38,492 nt of DNA from JAKQDH01 sp029558835 (lineage in GTDB: Bacteria; Planctomycetota; Phycisphaerae; UBA1845): contig DAOQSN010000045.1 in the NCBI GenBank assembly GCA_035356615.1, positions 1-38,492 on the forward strand, read 5' to 3'. Shown one piece after another: positions 24,013 to 33,445 of the stretch; position 1 is the stretch's first letter; every line of letters begins with the position of its first letter. The notes under the pieces are model-generated. The model saw only the letters and a program-made list of their open reading frames with translations. It was not told the DNA's origin and ran no database searches. A program made the position numbers and the translations under genes.

Positions 24013-27000
24013 TCAGTGCGTTGCGGCTGCCTGTGCCTCTTCCTGCGGGACGAGGCCGCTGCGCAGGGTGTTCTCCGTGATGCAGCGGGCGTCCATGAAG
24101 TGCAGGATGTAGTCGGGCGAGCCGGCCTTGACGCCCGTGCCGCTGAGCTTGAACCCGCCGAAGGGCTGCACGTCCACTTGGGAACCCGTGATCTTGCGGT
24201 TGATGTAAAGGTTGCCGACGGCGAATTCGCGCTGGGCCCGGGCGATGCGGTCGGGACTGCGCGAGTACAGGCCGCCGGTCAACGCGTAGCGTGTGCCGTT
24301 GGCGATTGCGAGTGCCTCGTCGAAGTCCTTGGCCCGTACGATCGACAGGATCGGGCCGAAGATCTCCTCCTGGGCGATCCGCGCCCGCAACGGGACCTGA
24401 TCGAAGATGATCGGCGCGACGTAGAACCCGCCCGCCGGGTCGCGCGGCAGGTTGCCCTCGACGAGCACTTTCGCCTCGCGCCGACCGATCTCGATGTACT
24501 CAAGCACCTTCTGCCGGTGTTTCTGGTCGATGATCGGGCCGATGACGGTGGCGGGGTCCTCGGCCGGACCGAGCGGCAGGCTCTCCACGGCCTCCACCAG
24601 CCGGCTGAGAAACACCGTCTCGACGCCCGGCAGCAGCACTACCCGGCTGCACGCGCTGCACTTCTGTCCGGAGTACGCGAACGCGGACTCCATTACCCCA
24701 TGCACCGCCCCGTCCACGTCGGCGTCGTCATCGACGATGATGGCGTTCTTGCCGCCCATCTCGACGATCATCTTCTTGATATACCCCTGCCCAGGGGCCA
24801 CTCGGGCTCCGGACTGGATAACCTTGGTGCCCACGTCGGACGAGCCGGTGTAGGCAACGACGTTAACGCCCGCGTGTTCCACCAGGTACGGCCCGACCGT
24901 CGCCCCGTCGCAGGGCAGGTAGGAGACCACGCCCGCCGGCAAGCCCGCCTCCTGGAAGACCTGCATCAACTTCGCCCCGAGCACGGAGGCCGGACTGGCC
25001 GGCTTCATGATGACGGTGTTGCCCGCGGCCAAGGCCGCACTGGTCATCCCGCACAGCAGGGCCAGCGGGAAACTCCACGGGGAGATCACCACGCATACGC
25101 CCTTGGGGCTGTACAGCAGCACGTTGGTCTCGCCGGGGACGTTGCGCCGCCGCGGCCGGGCCTCGAACTGGACGATCTGTTCGGCGTAGAAGCGCCAGTG
25201 ATCGACGGCCTCGGTGATGTCGGCGTCGGCCTCGCGCCAGGGCTTGCCGACCTCCAGGATCATGGTGGCCGCCAGCTCGAAGCGCCGCTCCTCCATGCGG
25301 TCGGCCACGCGCTTCAACAGGTGCGAGCGCTCCTTGGCCGACGCCAGGCGCCAGCGGGCGAAGGCGCGCTGGGCGGCCGCGATCGCGGCATCCGCGTCGG
25401 CCCGCGTCGCCCGGGCGATGCGACCGACCACCTCGTCGGGGCGGGCCGGGTTGACCGAGTCGAACCACTGCTGGGTACGGACTGGCTCGCCGGCGATGAC
25501 CAGCGGATACTCCCGACCGGCCTCCGCGTGGACGTGCGCCAGCGCGTCCTGCATCTTCCTGCGGTTTTCCTCGACGGCGAAACTGGTCAGCGAGGCGTTG
25601 GTGAACGGAAGCATCGGTTCCTCCGGATCGGTGTTGACGTAGTAGCGCTTGGGCAGCGGGCCGCTGGGCGGCTGGGCCACGGCGGGATCGGTCAGCAGGC
25701 GGGCGTGGCTCGCTCGGTCGCGGAAACCCTGCTTCAGGAAGCTGTCGTTGGAGGTATTCTCCAGCAGGCGGCGGATCATGTAGCCCATGCCGGCAATGGG
25801 GTCCCCGTAGGGCAGGTAGATGCGCACGCATCGTCCCATCTGCGCCATGGCCGCCTTCAGCGGGTCGCCCATGCCGTAGAGCATCTGCACTTCGTAGTCG
25901 CGCGGGGTCAGGCCGAGGGCCTCGGCCGTCCCCAGCACGTTCGCCAGCGAGCGGACGTTGTGGCTGGCGAAAGCCGGGCGCAGCAGGTGTGTATGCTCGA
26001 GCATGACGCGCGTCATGCGTTCGTAGCAGGCGTCGGACTCCCACTTGCGCGTCCAGACGGGCGGGGTCTTGTAATTGCGGACGGCCGCGGCCGTCTCCGC
26101 GTCCCAGTAGGCACCTTTGACGAGACGAATGGCGAAGCGCGCACCGCGCTGCTTGCCCCATTCGAGCAGGCCTGCCAGGTCCTGCTCGCCGTCGCGCAGG
26201 TAAGCCTGCACGACAATGCCGATGTCCTCCCAGTCGCGGAATTCATCCTCCAGCAGCAGGCGTTTGAACAACTCGAACGTCAGGCTGCGCACGCGCGTCG
26301 ATTCGAGGTCGACGTTGACGAACGCCCCGGCCTGCCGGGCACGACGCAACAGCACGCGCAGCCGGTCGGATACCACGCGGATCGTCCGCTCGGCCGCCAG
26401 GGGGTCGAAGTACGGGTCGAGGCTGGTGAGTTTGACCGACAGGTTCAGCCGCGGCATGGACCCGTGGGTGTCCTCGTTCAGGATGGGCACCGGGGCCAGC
26501 GCGGGCAGCGCCGGTGCCACCGCGTCGATGAGGTCCAGGTAGGCCTGCAAGTAGCGCTCCGCCTGGGCGTGGCTGGTCGTTGACTCACCCAGCACGTCCA
26601 GCGTGAAGGTCATGCCGTGTCGCCGCAGACGCTCGATGGTGGCCAGGGTTGACTTACGGTCGTGGGCGGCGATGTAGCGGCCGGCCATCTGGGCGGCGCC
26701 GAAACGGGCGAACTGGGCGATGAACGAATTGGCCAGCGAACGCGGGTTCGGATTGCGCACCGCCCGGCGGAACAGCCCAGGCAACGGCAATTGCTCCGAG
26801 CCCAGATACTCATGCAGGTGGCGAATCAGCGCGGCGTCGTCCTTCAACGCCGGCAGGCACTCCACGAACTGGAACGACCGGGTCTTGAGCACGTCGTCGC
26901 GTTCGACGAAGCGCGTCATCGCCTCCAGCCACCAATCCTTGCGCCAGGGCGCCGGCATGGCGGCGGCCGCGCGCTCGAAGATCTCGTGGCCGATCTCGCG

Positions 27001-27033
27001 TACCCGCTGCTCGAGTTGTTGCGTAGCGTTCAT
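24013..27033 (-). CDS. putA: Bifunctional proline dehydrogenase / L-glutamate gamma-semialdehyde dehydrogenase
   Basis: Oxidises proline to pyrroline-5-carboxylate with FAD and then to glutamate with NAD+, passing the intermediate between two domains. The 1006-residue protein is of the short, non-DNA-binding PutA class. N-terminal PRODH: FTLDVLGESTTSHAQAERY, LSVKLTSLDPYFDP, RLVKGAYWDAE and a C-terminal YMIRRLLENTSN helix (arginines that bind the substrate carboxylate). C-terminal P5C dehydrogenase: SPWSFPLALLCGM, VEMGGKNAIIV, the catalytic-cysteine block SGQKCSACSR and EEIFGPILSIV. ATG 27033 begins the alignable part; the frame continues to 27165 through repeat-like sequence. It lies downstream of addA on the same strand, separated by 240 bases containing a paired-hairpin repeat, so joint transcription is doubtful. 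Confidence 0.93.
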   Translation of the reverse strand: MNATQQLEQRVREIGHEIFERAAAAMPAPWRKDWWLEAMTRFVERDDVLKTRSFQFVECLPALKDDAALIRHLHEYLGSEQLPLPGLFRRAVRNPNPRSLANSFIAQFARFGAAQMAGRYIAAHDRKSTLATIERLRRHGMTFTLDVLGESTTSHAQAERYLQAYLDLIDAVAPALPALAPVPILNEDTHGSMPRLNLSVKLTSLDPYFDPLAAERTIRVVSDRLRVLLRRARQAGAFVNVDLESTRVRSLTFELFKRLLLEDEFRDWEDIGIVVQAYLRDGEQDLAGLLEWGKQRGARFAIRLVKGAYWDAETAAAVRNYKTPPVWTRKWESDACYERMTRVMLEHTHLLRPAFASHNVRSLANVLGTAEALGLTPRDYEVQMLYGMGDPLKAAMAQMGRCVRIYLPYGDPIAGMGYMIRRLLENTSNDSFLKQGFRDRASHARLLTDPAVAQPPSGPLPKRYYVNTDPEEPMLPFTNASLTSFAVEENRRKMQDALAHVHAEAGREYPLVIAGEPVRTQQWFDSVNPARPDEVVGRIARATRADADAAIAAAQRAFARWRLASAKERSHLLKRVADRMEERRFELAATMILEVGKPWREADADITEAVDHWRFYAEQIVQFEARPRRRNVPGETNVLLYSPKGVCVVISPWSFPLALLCGMTSAALAAGNTVIMKPASPASVLGAKLMQVFQEAGLPAGVVSYLPCDGATVGPYLVEHAGVNVVAYTGSSDVGTKVIQSGARVAPGQGYIKKMIVEMGGKNAIIVDDDADVDGAVHGVMESAFAYSGQKCSACSRVVLLPGVETVFLSRLVEAVESLPLGPAEDPATVIGPIIDQKHRQKVLEYIEIGRREAKVLVEGNLPRDPAGGFYVAPIIFDQVPLRARIAQEEIFGPILSIVRAKDFDEALAIANGTRYALTGGLYSRSPDRIARAQREFAVGNLYINRKITGSQVDVQPFGGFKLSGTGVKAGSPDYILHFMDARCITENTLRSGLVPQEEAQAAATH

Positions 27034-27124
27034 CGTGTTTCCGTCGGACGTACGTTCTGACGCCGGCCTGGGAAGTCCCCGCTGGTTCCGCGCGGCGTGG
27101 CCTGGGCACACCGGGTGGGCGGGC

Positions 27125-27226
27125 CGGGTGGCATGGTCAAGCCGGACGAAGTCCGGCGCCGCCATGCCGTCCGCATTTGCCCGGCATGCCGGCGCTCGCC
27201 TGCGGCGAGCTTGGGCATGCCACCCG
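27125..27226. repeat. Paired-hairpin element with 11-bp perfect terminal inverted repeats
   Basis: CGGGTGGCATG (27125-27135) and CATGCCACCCG (27216-27226) are exact reverse complements. The inner hairpins are 27142-27156 (CCGGAC, loop GAA, GTCCGG) and 27195-27209 (CTCGCC, loop TGC, GGCGAG), each flanked by the CAAG/CGCC pair seen in the 22602 copy, the second in reverse orientation. It lies between the addA stop and putA start. Confidence 0.8.
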
Positions 27227-27273
27227 CACCTAACTGGGGTACGCCGCCCGCCAGTTCGGTCAGCTTCCGGGCA

Positions 27274-30200
27274 TCAATCGTACCGGAGGTCCTCCACGTC
27301 CACTATCGCGCGGGCGTGCAGGAACACCAGCCACACGTGGCCAACCGGCATCTGCCACAAGCGCTGCAGCGCGCGGGCGTAGAACTCCACCTGACCGCGA
27401 TACAGCGCGGCATGCCGCGGAACGCCCCGCGCGTCCACCACGTCCGTTTTGAAATCAACCACCTCCAGGGCGTCCTCACCCGCGAGCACGCCGTCCACGA
27501 TCCCGCGGACGAGCACGCGGTCGTCGGGCAGCGGTCCGGCCGTCGGATCGACCGCCTCGCACGCCTCCGCGGCCACGTACTTGAACTCGCGCCGGTAGGC
27601 GGAACCGGACCGGCGGATGCGCTCCGCCAGCGGCGTGGTGACGAACCAGGCGATGCCTTCTTCGTCCACGGCCGAGCGCTCGTGGGCCGACAATAGCCCC
27701 GTCTCCGCCAAACGATGCAATTCCGATGCCACGCCCGCGGCGTCGGTTGCCCGCGTGAAATCCAGGTGTTGGAGCACCCGGTGGGTGGCAAGGCCGCGGA
27801 GAGCTGCCGCCCCACTCTGCCCACGCGCAGGCTCGGTTGACGAGGAACCGGGCGTCGGCCTGCCCAGTCCGGGGTGTCCGCGGGCTGGCGCCCGCGGCTC
27901 TGCCGCGAACGTCTCCAGCGGCCCAAGGCTGCACTCACCCACGGGAATGCCGGCCTCCCTGGCGCGCGGGACAGGGGGGACCGGTTCCGCCGGCTCGCGC
28001 GTATGGTCGTGCGTTCCCTTGAACTCACTGGCCGCCCAGACCGCCCGGACCGAAGCGGCCGCCAGGTGGGGGTACAAGTACTCGACACGTTCCAGCACGG
28101 CCTCCACTTCCTCGTCCTCGCTTGCCAGCGGCTCGAAGGACGGCAAGGCCTCGCCAGCTCCGAGCGTGCGGTGCACGTGTTGTTGCTCTTCGTCGCGAGG
28201 GGGCTGCACCTGCCACTGCCGGATCTCGTCGGCGGAGTGCACGTGCACCTCGAGGGCCGGTCGGGGCGCCCGGCGGGGCGAACCCTTGTAGTGCACGAGG
28301 TCGGTGGAGGCTCTCCGTAGCGCCGGTCGAAGCCAGTCCACGGCCCGGTTGGCGGTGGCCACCTCGAACAGTGTGGCCGGTGCCGTTTGGTCCGGTGCTG
28401 CGGGCGGCGCGTCCCAGGGTCCCGTGTTGTCCGTGCCGACCAGGATCAGGCGGTCGCGCGCCCGAGTCATCGCCACGTACAGAATTCGCAGTTCCTCCTC
28501 GCGGGTGGTGCGCTCGATCTCCAGAACCGCCCGCAGGTGGGCGGCCGAGGGGTACTCGATCATCCGTTCGGGATCGACCACGCGCAGTCCGAGCCGGGCC
28601 TGGCGTTCGAAGATGATCCGTCCGGAGCGGTCGCCGAGGTTGAACCTGCGGCCCAAGCCGGCGACGAAGACAACGGGGAACTCCAGGCCCTTGCTCTGGT
28701 GAATGCTCATAATGCGAACGACGTCGCCGCTTTCCCCGGCCGGCGCGGCCCGGGCAGGTCCCGCGTCTTCGTCTTCCAGCGACTCCAGGAAGCGCAGAAA
28801 CCTGTGCAGTCCCTGGCGACGGAAGCTGCCGAACTGCCGGGCCCGCTCCTGGAGCAGCAACAGGTTCGCCTGACGCAGCGGGCCCTGCACCTGCCCGCCC
28901 ACCCGCGCGAAGTACCCGCTCTCTTCATACAGCCGGGCGAGCACCTGCGCCAACGGTTCCCGGCGCACCGCGGTACGGTAGCGCTCCACACGCCCGAGCA
29001 TCTGCCGCAACTTCGTCCGCAGGTCTGCATCTTCGCCGTTCTCCGCGTAGCGGCGCACGGCCCCGTGGAAGGGAACGTCACGGTCGAGACAGCGGATCGC
29101 GACGAGTTCGTCCTCCGACAACGATTCCCGCAACAACCCCTGGCGCAGCACGGCCGCCAGCGGGATGTCCTGCTGCATGTTGTCCAGCACCCGCAGCAGG
29201 GCGAGCACGTCGCGCACCTCACGGGCCTGCAAGAGGGCTCCGCCGGCCGCGCTGTACGCGGGGATGCCCATCGCCGTGAGCATCTCGGTGACGTACTCCG
29301 CCGTCGGGCGCGCGGCGCGCAGCAGAACGACGCAATCCCGCCACGCCAGGGGGTGTGCCGGCGACGCGGCCGCCGCTTCGGCACGCAGTGCGAGAAGCCG
29401 CTGTCCGATCAGATACGCCTCGCGCTCGATGCGTTCCCACTGGGCAGGGTCGTTCCAGGTGTTGCCGCGGCGCTCAGCCGAGTCTGCTTCCGCCGGGGCA
29501 GACGCCTCCACCTCCGGCTCCGCGTCTGCGGCTGCGGAGAGCGTATCAGACAGGATATGGAGCTCGACGGGCGCGGGCGCGGCCGCCTCGTCCGGCACGC
29601 GGGCGGCGCGCAGGCGGGCATCATCGTCGTAGACCAGGGGCCCCAGTTCCGGCCGCATCAACTGCCCGAAAACGAGGTTGACTGCGTCGATGATCTCAGG
29701 CCGGCTGCGGAAGTTCGCCCGCAGAAACAGCGCCGTCCCGCGCGCGTCATCACTCGCGCCGGGGGAGAGGGCACCCGCGCTGGTGGCGCCGCTGCCTTGG
29801 CGCCGGCGCTTGCGACCCTGCCCGGCCTGCCGAAAGCGTGCCAGCCGATCGAGGAAAATCGCCGGTTCAGCGAGTCGGAACCGGTAGATGCACTGCTTCA
29901 CGTCACCAACGACGAAAAGGTTGGCCGATTGCCGTGGACTCTCCTCACGGCTGACGAGCCCGATGATCGCCTCCTGGATCGGGTTGATGTCCTGGAACTC
30001 GTCGACGAGCACGTGCGCGAACCGCTGCTGCAACTGCCGGGCAATCGGGGAAGGGCGCCGTGACCGGCCGTCGTCGGTCAACAGGTCATAGGCCAGCCGC
30101 TCGAGGTCGGCGAAATCCAAGACGTCCAACCGCCGCTTCTCCTGGGCATAGGCCGCTCGAGACGCCCGCACCAGTTCCACCACCCCGGCGGCGTACGGCG

Positions 30201-31371
30201 CGATCCGCTCCAGGCCTTGCAGCCATTCCGCCGTGGTGAAGAGCGCGTAGCGCTGGCGCAGACGGTCCTGGAACAGCACCCGCGTCGTCTGCCAGGTTTC
30301 CTTGGCCTGCTCGCGGGCGGCCTGTTCCGTGTGGTCGGCATCCGCGGACAGCCGCGCTGCGCGAACCGTGGGGAGTTGATGCTCGCGGATCTCGGTGAGA
30401 ACGGGATCGTGGGCCGCAAGAAACGCCCGGGCGGCAGCCCGATCCGTCGTCGCGGCGGGCGCTGCCTGGGGCCAATGTTCCCGCCAACGGTGCAACGTCT
30501 CGGCCCAATCCCGAATGGGGCCCGCGTGGGTATGCCCGGCCGGGTGCCCAGCCGCCAAGGCCTCCGCCAGGGTGCGGGCCCGTTCGTCCTGCCACGCCAC
30601 TTCCACGCGCAGACCACTCAGCAGGTCAAGCACGACCGTCTCGGGTCGGTGGGTAAGCGATTCCGTTGCCTCGCGCAGCCAGGCTTCGGGATCGGGCAGC
30701 GACGTAAGAAACCGCGCCAGCTTCAGCACGATGCCGCGCAGCGAGGCATCATTGCCCAGCCCGTAGTGTTCGACGAGACGCAGGAAGGAACCACTCGGCT
30801 CCGTGGCGTCGGTCTCCGCGCCCGCCGGTGCCCCGGTGGGAGATTCGCTGAGGGCCGCTGTCGCGGTCACACCCTCACCGGTGGGTGCCGACGCGTCGGC
30901 GGGCGGGCTCGCTGCGCCCACGGCATAACGCCGTGTGAAGAGTTCCTCCAGCACCTCGTTTTCCAACAGACGCGCCTCATCCTCATCCATGACCGCCGAG
31001 GTCGGGTCCAGCCCCGCCTCCGTGAACCACCTCCTCAGGATCCAGAGGCAGAACGCGTGCACTGTGGAGATGTGGGCCGCGTCCGCGTACGCGACCTGCT
31101 CCGCCAGGCGCCGGTCCCGGGGATGCTCGGCCGCCCGGGCGCGCAACTCGTGGATGACCCGCGCGCGCATTTCCGCGGCCGCCGCCTCGGTGAACGTCAG
31201 CACCAGCAGGTCGTCCACGTTACAGCGGCTGGGAAGCGGAGCGTCGCAGACGAGGTAGACGCAGCGTTGGGCGAGCACGGCCGTCTTTCCCGACCCGGCC
31301 GCCGCCGAAACGAGGACGCTCCGGTCCACCGTTTCCACCGCCCGTCGTTGTTCGTCCGTCAGCGTCAGCAC
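27274..31371 (-). CDS. addA: AddA-type helicase-nuclease (UvrD/RecB family)
   Basis: The helicase and one nuclease subunit of the AddAB complex, which processes double-strand DNA ends for RecA-dependent repair. Walker A is AAAGSGKTAVL (Lys29), followed by LLVLTFTEAAAAEMRARV (motif Ia), LVDEFQDINPIQEAII (motif II), FVVGDVKQCIYRFR (III), LRANFRSRPEI (IV), IHQSKGLEFPVVFVAGLG (V) and LRILYVAMTRARDRLIL (VI). The C-terminal nuclease has VRGIVDGVLAGEDALEVVDF and KTDVVD with YRGQVEFYARAL. At 1365 residues it is longer than usual because of Ala/Pro/Ser/Glu-rich inserts near residues 155-200, about 540-560, about 625-655 and about 1205-1235. The start is GTG 31371, with CGGAG about 10 bases upstream. 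No addB is adjacent. RecB is less likely given the overall match. Confidence 0.9.
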   Translation of the reverse strand: MLTLTDEQRRAVETVDRSVLVSAAAGSGKTAVLAQRCVYLVCDAPLPSRCNVDDLLVLTFTEAAAAEMRARVIHELRARAAEHPRDRRLAEQVAYADAAHISTVHAFCLWILRRWFTEAGLDPTSAVMDEDEARLLENEVLEELFTRRYAVGAASPPADASAPTGEGVTATAALSESPTGAPAGAETDATEPSGSFLRLVEHYGLGNDASLRGIVLKLARFLTSLPDPEAWLREATESLTHRPETVVLDLLSGLRVEVAWQDERARTLAEALAAGHPAGHTHAGPIRDWAETLHRWREHWPQAAPAATTDRAAARAFLAAHDPVLTEIREHQLPTVRAARLSADADHTEQAAREQAKETWQTTRVLFQDRLRQRYALFTTAEWLQGLERIAPYAAGVVELVRASRAAYAQEKRRLDVLDFADLERLAYDLLTDDGRSRRPSPIARQLQQRFAHVLVDEFQDINPIQEAIIGLVSREESPRQSANLFVVGDVKQCIYRFRLAEPAIFLDRLARFRQAGQGRKRRRQGSGATSAGALSPGASDDARGTALFLRANFRSRPEIIDAVNLVFGQLMRPELGPLVYDDDARLRAARVPDEAAAPAPVELHILSDTLSAAADAEPEVEASAPAEADSAERRGNTWNDPAQWERIEREAYLIGQRLLALRAEAAAASPAHPLAWRDCVVLLRAARPTAEYVTEMLTAMGIPAYSAAGGALLQAREVRDVLALLRVLDNMQQDIPLAAVLRQGLLRESLSEDELVAIRCLDRDVPFHGAVRRYAENGEDADLRTKLRQMLGRVERYRTAVRREPLAQVLARLYEESGYFARVGGQVQGPLRQANLLLLQERARQFGSFRRQGLHRFLRFLESLEDEDAGPARAAPAGESGDVVRIMSIHQSKGLEFPVVFVAGLGRRFNLGDRSGRIIFERQARLGLRVVDPERMIEYPSAAHLRAVLEIERTTREEELRILYVAMTRARDRLILVGTDNTGPWDAPPAAPDQTAPATLFEVATANRAVDWLRPALRRASTDLVHYKGSPRRAPRPALEVHVHSADEIRQWQVQPPRDEEQQHVHRTLGAGEALPSFEPLASEDEEVEAVLERVEYLYPHLAAASVRAVWAASEFKGTHDHTREPAEPVPPVPRAREAGIPVGECSLGPLETFAAEPRAPARGHPGLGRPTPGSSSTEPARGQSGAAALRGLATHRVLQHLDFTRATDAAGVASELHRLAETGLLSAHERSAVDEEGIAWFVTTPLAERIRRSGSAYRREFKYVAAEACEAVDPTAGPLPDDRVLVRGIVDGVLAGEDALEVVDFKTDVVDARGVPRHAALYRGQVEFYARALQRLWQMPVGHVWLVFLHARAIVDVEDLRYD

Positions 31372-31518
31372 CCGATAAGCTCCGGTTAGATATCAGACGG
31401 CCGGTCGACTTGCAGATCTGCGGACGCTGCCCCGCGTCTGTTCCGCCGCGGCCTGCCTGCTCGTTGTGGTCACTGCGCACCCTCGTCGCGCTGCCGCGCC
31501 CAGCCTCGTGCCGGGGCG

Positions 31519-31524
31519 ATTATA
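31519..31524 (-). promoter_or_regulatory. Candidate -10 box of the addA promoter
   Basis: A perfect TATAAT on the minus strand, 148 bases before the addA start codon. No good -35 is visible at 16-18 bases, so this rests on the -10 only. The rest of 31372-31518 shows no gene. Confidence 0.35.
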
Positions 31525-31715
31525 TCGCGCGTGCGCCAGCGTGCAGGTCGACGCGTTCAGGAAAAGCAGCGGCAGTCCGTCCCAGAAAAGCCGGCGTACG
31601 GGCGTAAGCCCGCGGACTTCGCACCGCGGCGCCGCTGCGCGCCCCCGCGGGCCGGTCCTGCCGCTTCGGCGCGTATCGTACAGTCGATTCCGGTGGGGAA
31701 AGAAGCACAGGCCGT

Positions 31716-31780
31716 GAGGCGGTGGCCCGCCCGTTCGGTTCGGCTTCGCCGGCCGGCGGGCGGGCTACCCAGGCCGCCTC
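31716..31780. repeat. Long imperfect hairpin between addA and the metzincin lipoprotein gene
   Basis: GGTGGCCCGCCCG (31721-31733) pairs with CGGGCGGGCTACC (31757-31769) with one G-T wobble, extended outside by GAGGC/GCCTC across a small bulge; the loop contains a second small hairpin, CGGC-TTC-GCCG. The gap 31372-31861 (490 bases) otherwise shows only the addA promoter region and no gene. Confidence 0.65.
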
Positions 31781-31861
31781 AAGGCCTCCGCGGTAACCGG
31801 CTCGGGGCTGTGTCGGAGGGGATGCAGGCCGGTTCCGCGCACCTTGCTGGAGGGGCAAGCC

Positions 31862-33163
31862 GTGTTTCTTTCGAGCACCAACTCGCGGGGCATGCCGCTG
31901 GCGTCGGCATGCCTTTTTGTTGCCGTACTCCTCTTCGTACACGGTTGTGATACCGGCGCCGGCTGGACGGGCGACCGATCGGATGGCTCGACCGCCAGCT
32001 CCACCCTCATTGATCCCGGCTCCAGTGACCTGTACACGGAAGCGAAGCTCAACAACGCCCTGGAACAGGCGGAGCCGCTCGAGCTCACCACCGCAGGTCT
32101 CACGATTGACGGGGCCGTCATCGACACCTCCGACGTCGACGTGTTTGACTTCGGACCGGCCGCCATCGGCGACCGCATCTACGCCCAACTGCAACCGAGT
32201 AACGGGCTCAACGGCGCCGTCGCGCTGTTTGATGCCTCCGGCAACTGCCTGCTGGTCAACGACCATCGTAACGTGTACCTCGGCGACTCGGTGCCGTTCA
32301 TCGACTTGGTCATGCGCCAGCCGACCGAGAATTGCTACCTTGCCGTCACCACCACGCCCCTGTACGAATCCCCGGGCTCCTATCAACTGTACTTGCAGCG
32401 AGTCCCCGGCCAGCCGCAGTCCCCGTACCGCCCCGAGACGATCCTCCTGCACTTCGCCGGGGCGACCAAGGTGACGGTGGGGGGGCGTGACCCCGTGGAT
32501 GTCCCGCCCTTCGACGCCGCCGACATCGACCGCTCCTTCCGCGGGCAGACCGACGAGATCGTGGCCGACGTCGTTGCCAGAGTGCGCGAGGACTTCGCGG
32601 GCTTCAACGTCACCATCCTGTCCACCAGCGAGGGTGCCCGCTACGACAACTCGATGACGTGCGTGTACTTCGGCACCTATGATCCGGGCCTGCTCGGCGT
32701 CGCGGAGGGGGTGGACGAGTTCAACACGCTGGGCCCGCAGGAGGCGTTCGTCTTCACGGACACCTTCGCCGCCTTCATGGTGATCTCGCCCACCGCGGAT
32801 GAGCTGAGCCAGGCGCTCGCCAACGTCGCCAGCCACGAGGCCGGGCACCTGCTGGGCCTGGTCCACACGACCGACTACGATGACCTCATGGACATTACCG
32901 CCAGTCTCAACCGCCTGCTGCAGGACCAGTACTTCACGCGGGCCCCCCTGCATCCCGAGGTCTTCCCCTTGGGCTACCAGGATGGGGTGCAGACGCTCCT
33001 GAACACCGCGGGGGGCGATGCGGAGGCGGTCCAGGCTGCCCTTGCCGGGCGCCTTGAAAAGACACCTGCCGCCCGCGTAAACTACGGCGGTCCGCCGGCC
33101 CGGGCTACCCTCCTGCTTAGCGCGCACCGGCCCAGAACCGGCGGATACGCGGAGAGCGACTAG
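31862..33163 (+). CDS. Metzincin-like zinc-protease lipoprotein (first of a tandem pair)
   Basis: A 433-residue exported lipoprotein: hydrophobic signal with lipobox (LLFVHGC), a beta-sandwich of about residues 60-180 resembling pre-peptidase C-terminal type domains (VDVFDFGPAAIGDRIYAQL, then NCYLAVTTTP), and a metalloprotease-like domain. The zinc site is HEAGHLLGLVH at about 325-335, the full HExxHxxGxxH metzincin signature, followed by DDLMDIT as the likely Met-turn. Substrate unknown. The start is taken as GTG 31862, which has GGAGGGG 6 bases upstream; a TTG at 31844 is the alternative. The C-terminal 45 residues have no counterpart in the paralogue that follows and may be poorly conserved. 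Confidence 0.82.
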   Translation: MFLSSTNSRGMPLASACLFVAVLLFVHGCDTGAGWTGDRSDGSTASSTLIDPGSSDLYTEAKLNNALEQAEPLELTTAGLTIDGAVIDTSDVDVFDFGPAAIGDRIYAQLQPSNGLNGAVALFDASGNCLLVNDHRNVYLGDSVPFIDLVMRQPTENCYLAVTTTPLYESPGSYQLYLQRVPGQPQSPYRPETILLHFAGATKVTVGGRDPVDVPPFDAADIDRSFRGQTDEIVADVVARVREDFAGFNVTILSTSEGARYDNSMTCVYFGTYDPGLLGVAEGVDEFNTLGPQEAFVFTDTFAAFMVISPTADELSQALANVASHEAGHLLGLVHTTDYDDLMDITASLNRLLQDQYFTRAPLHPEVFPLGYQDGVQTLLNTAGGDAEAVQAALAGRLEKTPAARVNYGGPPARATLLLSAHRPRTGGYAESD

Positions 33164-33445
33164 TCCGGCAGCGAATATGCGGACAGGGGGCACCGCCGAC
33201 GTGCTGCTGCCCCGACTGCGGGTCGTCCTACGCCCGGGCGGGCCTTCCTGGTGTTGGGCGGGGCGGGCTGCGGGATGGTCCGGATCGTTCGCTCCCCACG
33301 GGCGCTGTCGCGAATTGTCCAAGTTACCGCGGAGAAATGAAACCAGGCACGGTCGCGTGCCGATGATGCCCAGGTCGCACCCGAGGGCGAGCACGCGCGC
33401 GGGCGTGTTACACGTCGCTCCGGACCCCAGGGCAGTGAGGCGACT

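Noticed and set aside
23842..26583. 913-residue plus-strand frame across putA
   Set aside because: Antisense to a well-conserved bifunctional enzyme; its start lies in the repeat element and its product is biased in composition.
22602..27226. CRISPR-like array formed by the repeated hairpins
   Set aside because: Copies are kilobases apart, of about 105 bp with inverted halves and no regular spacers.
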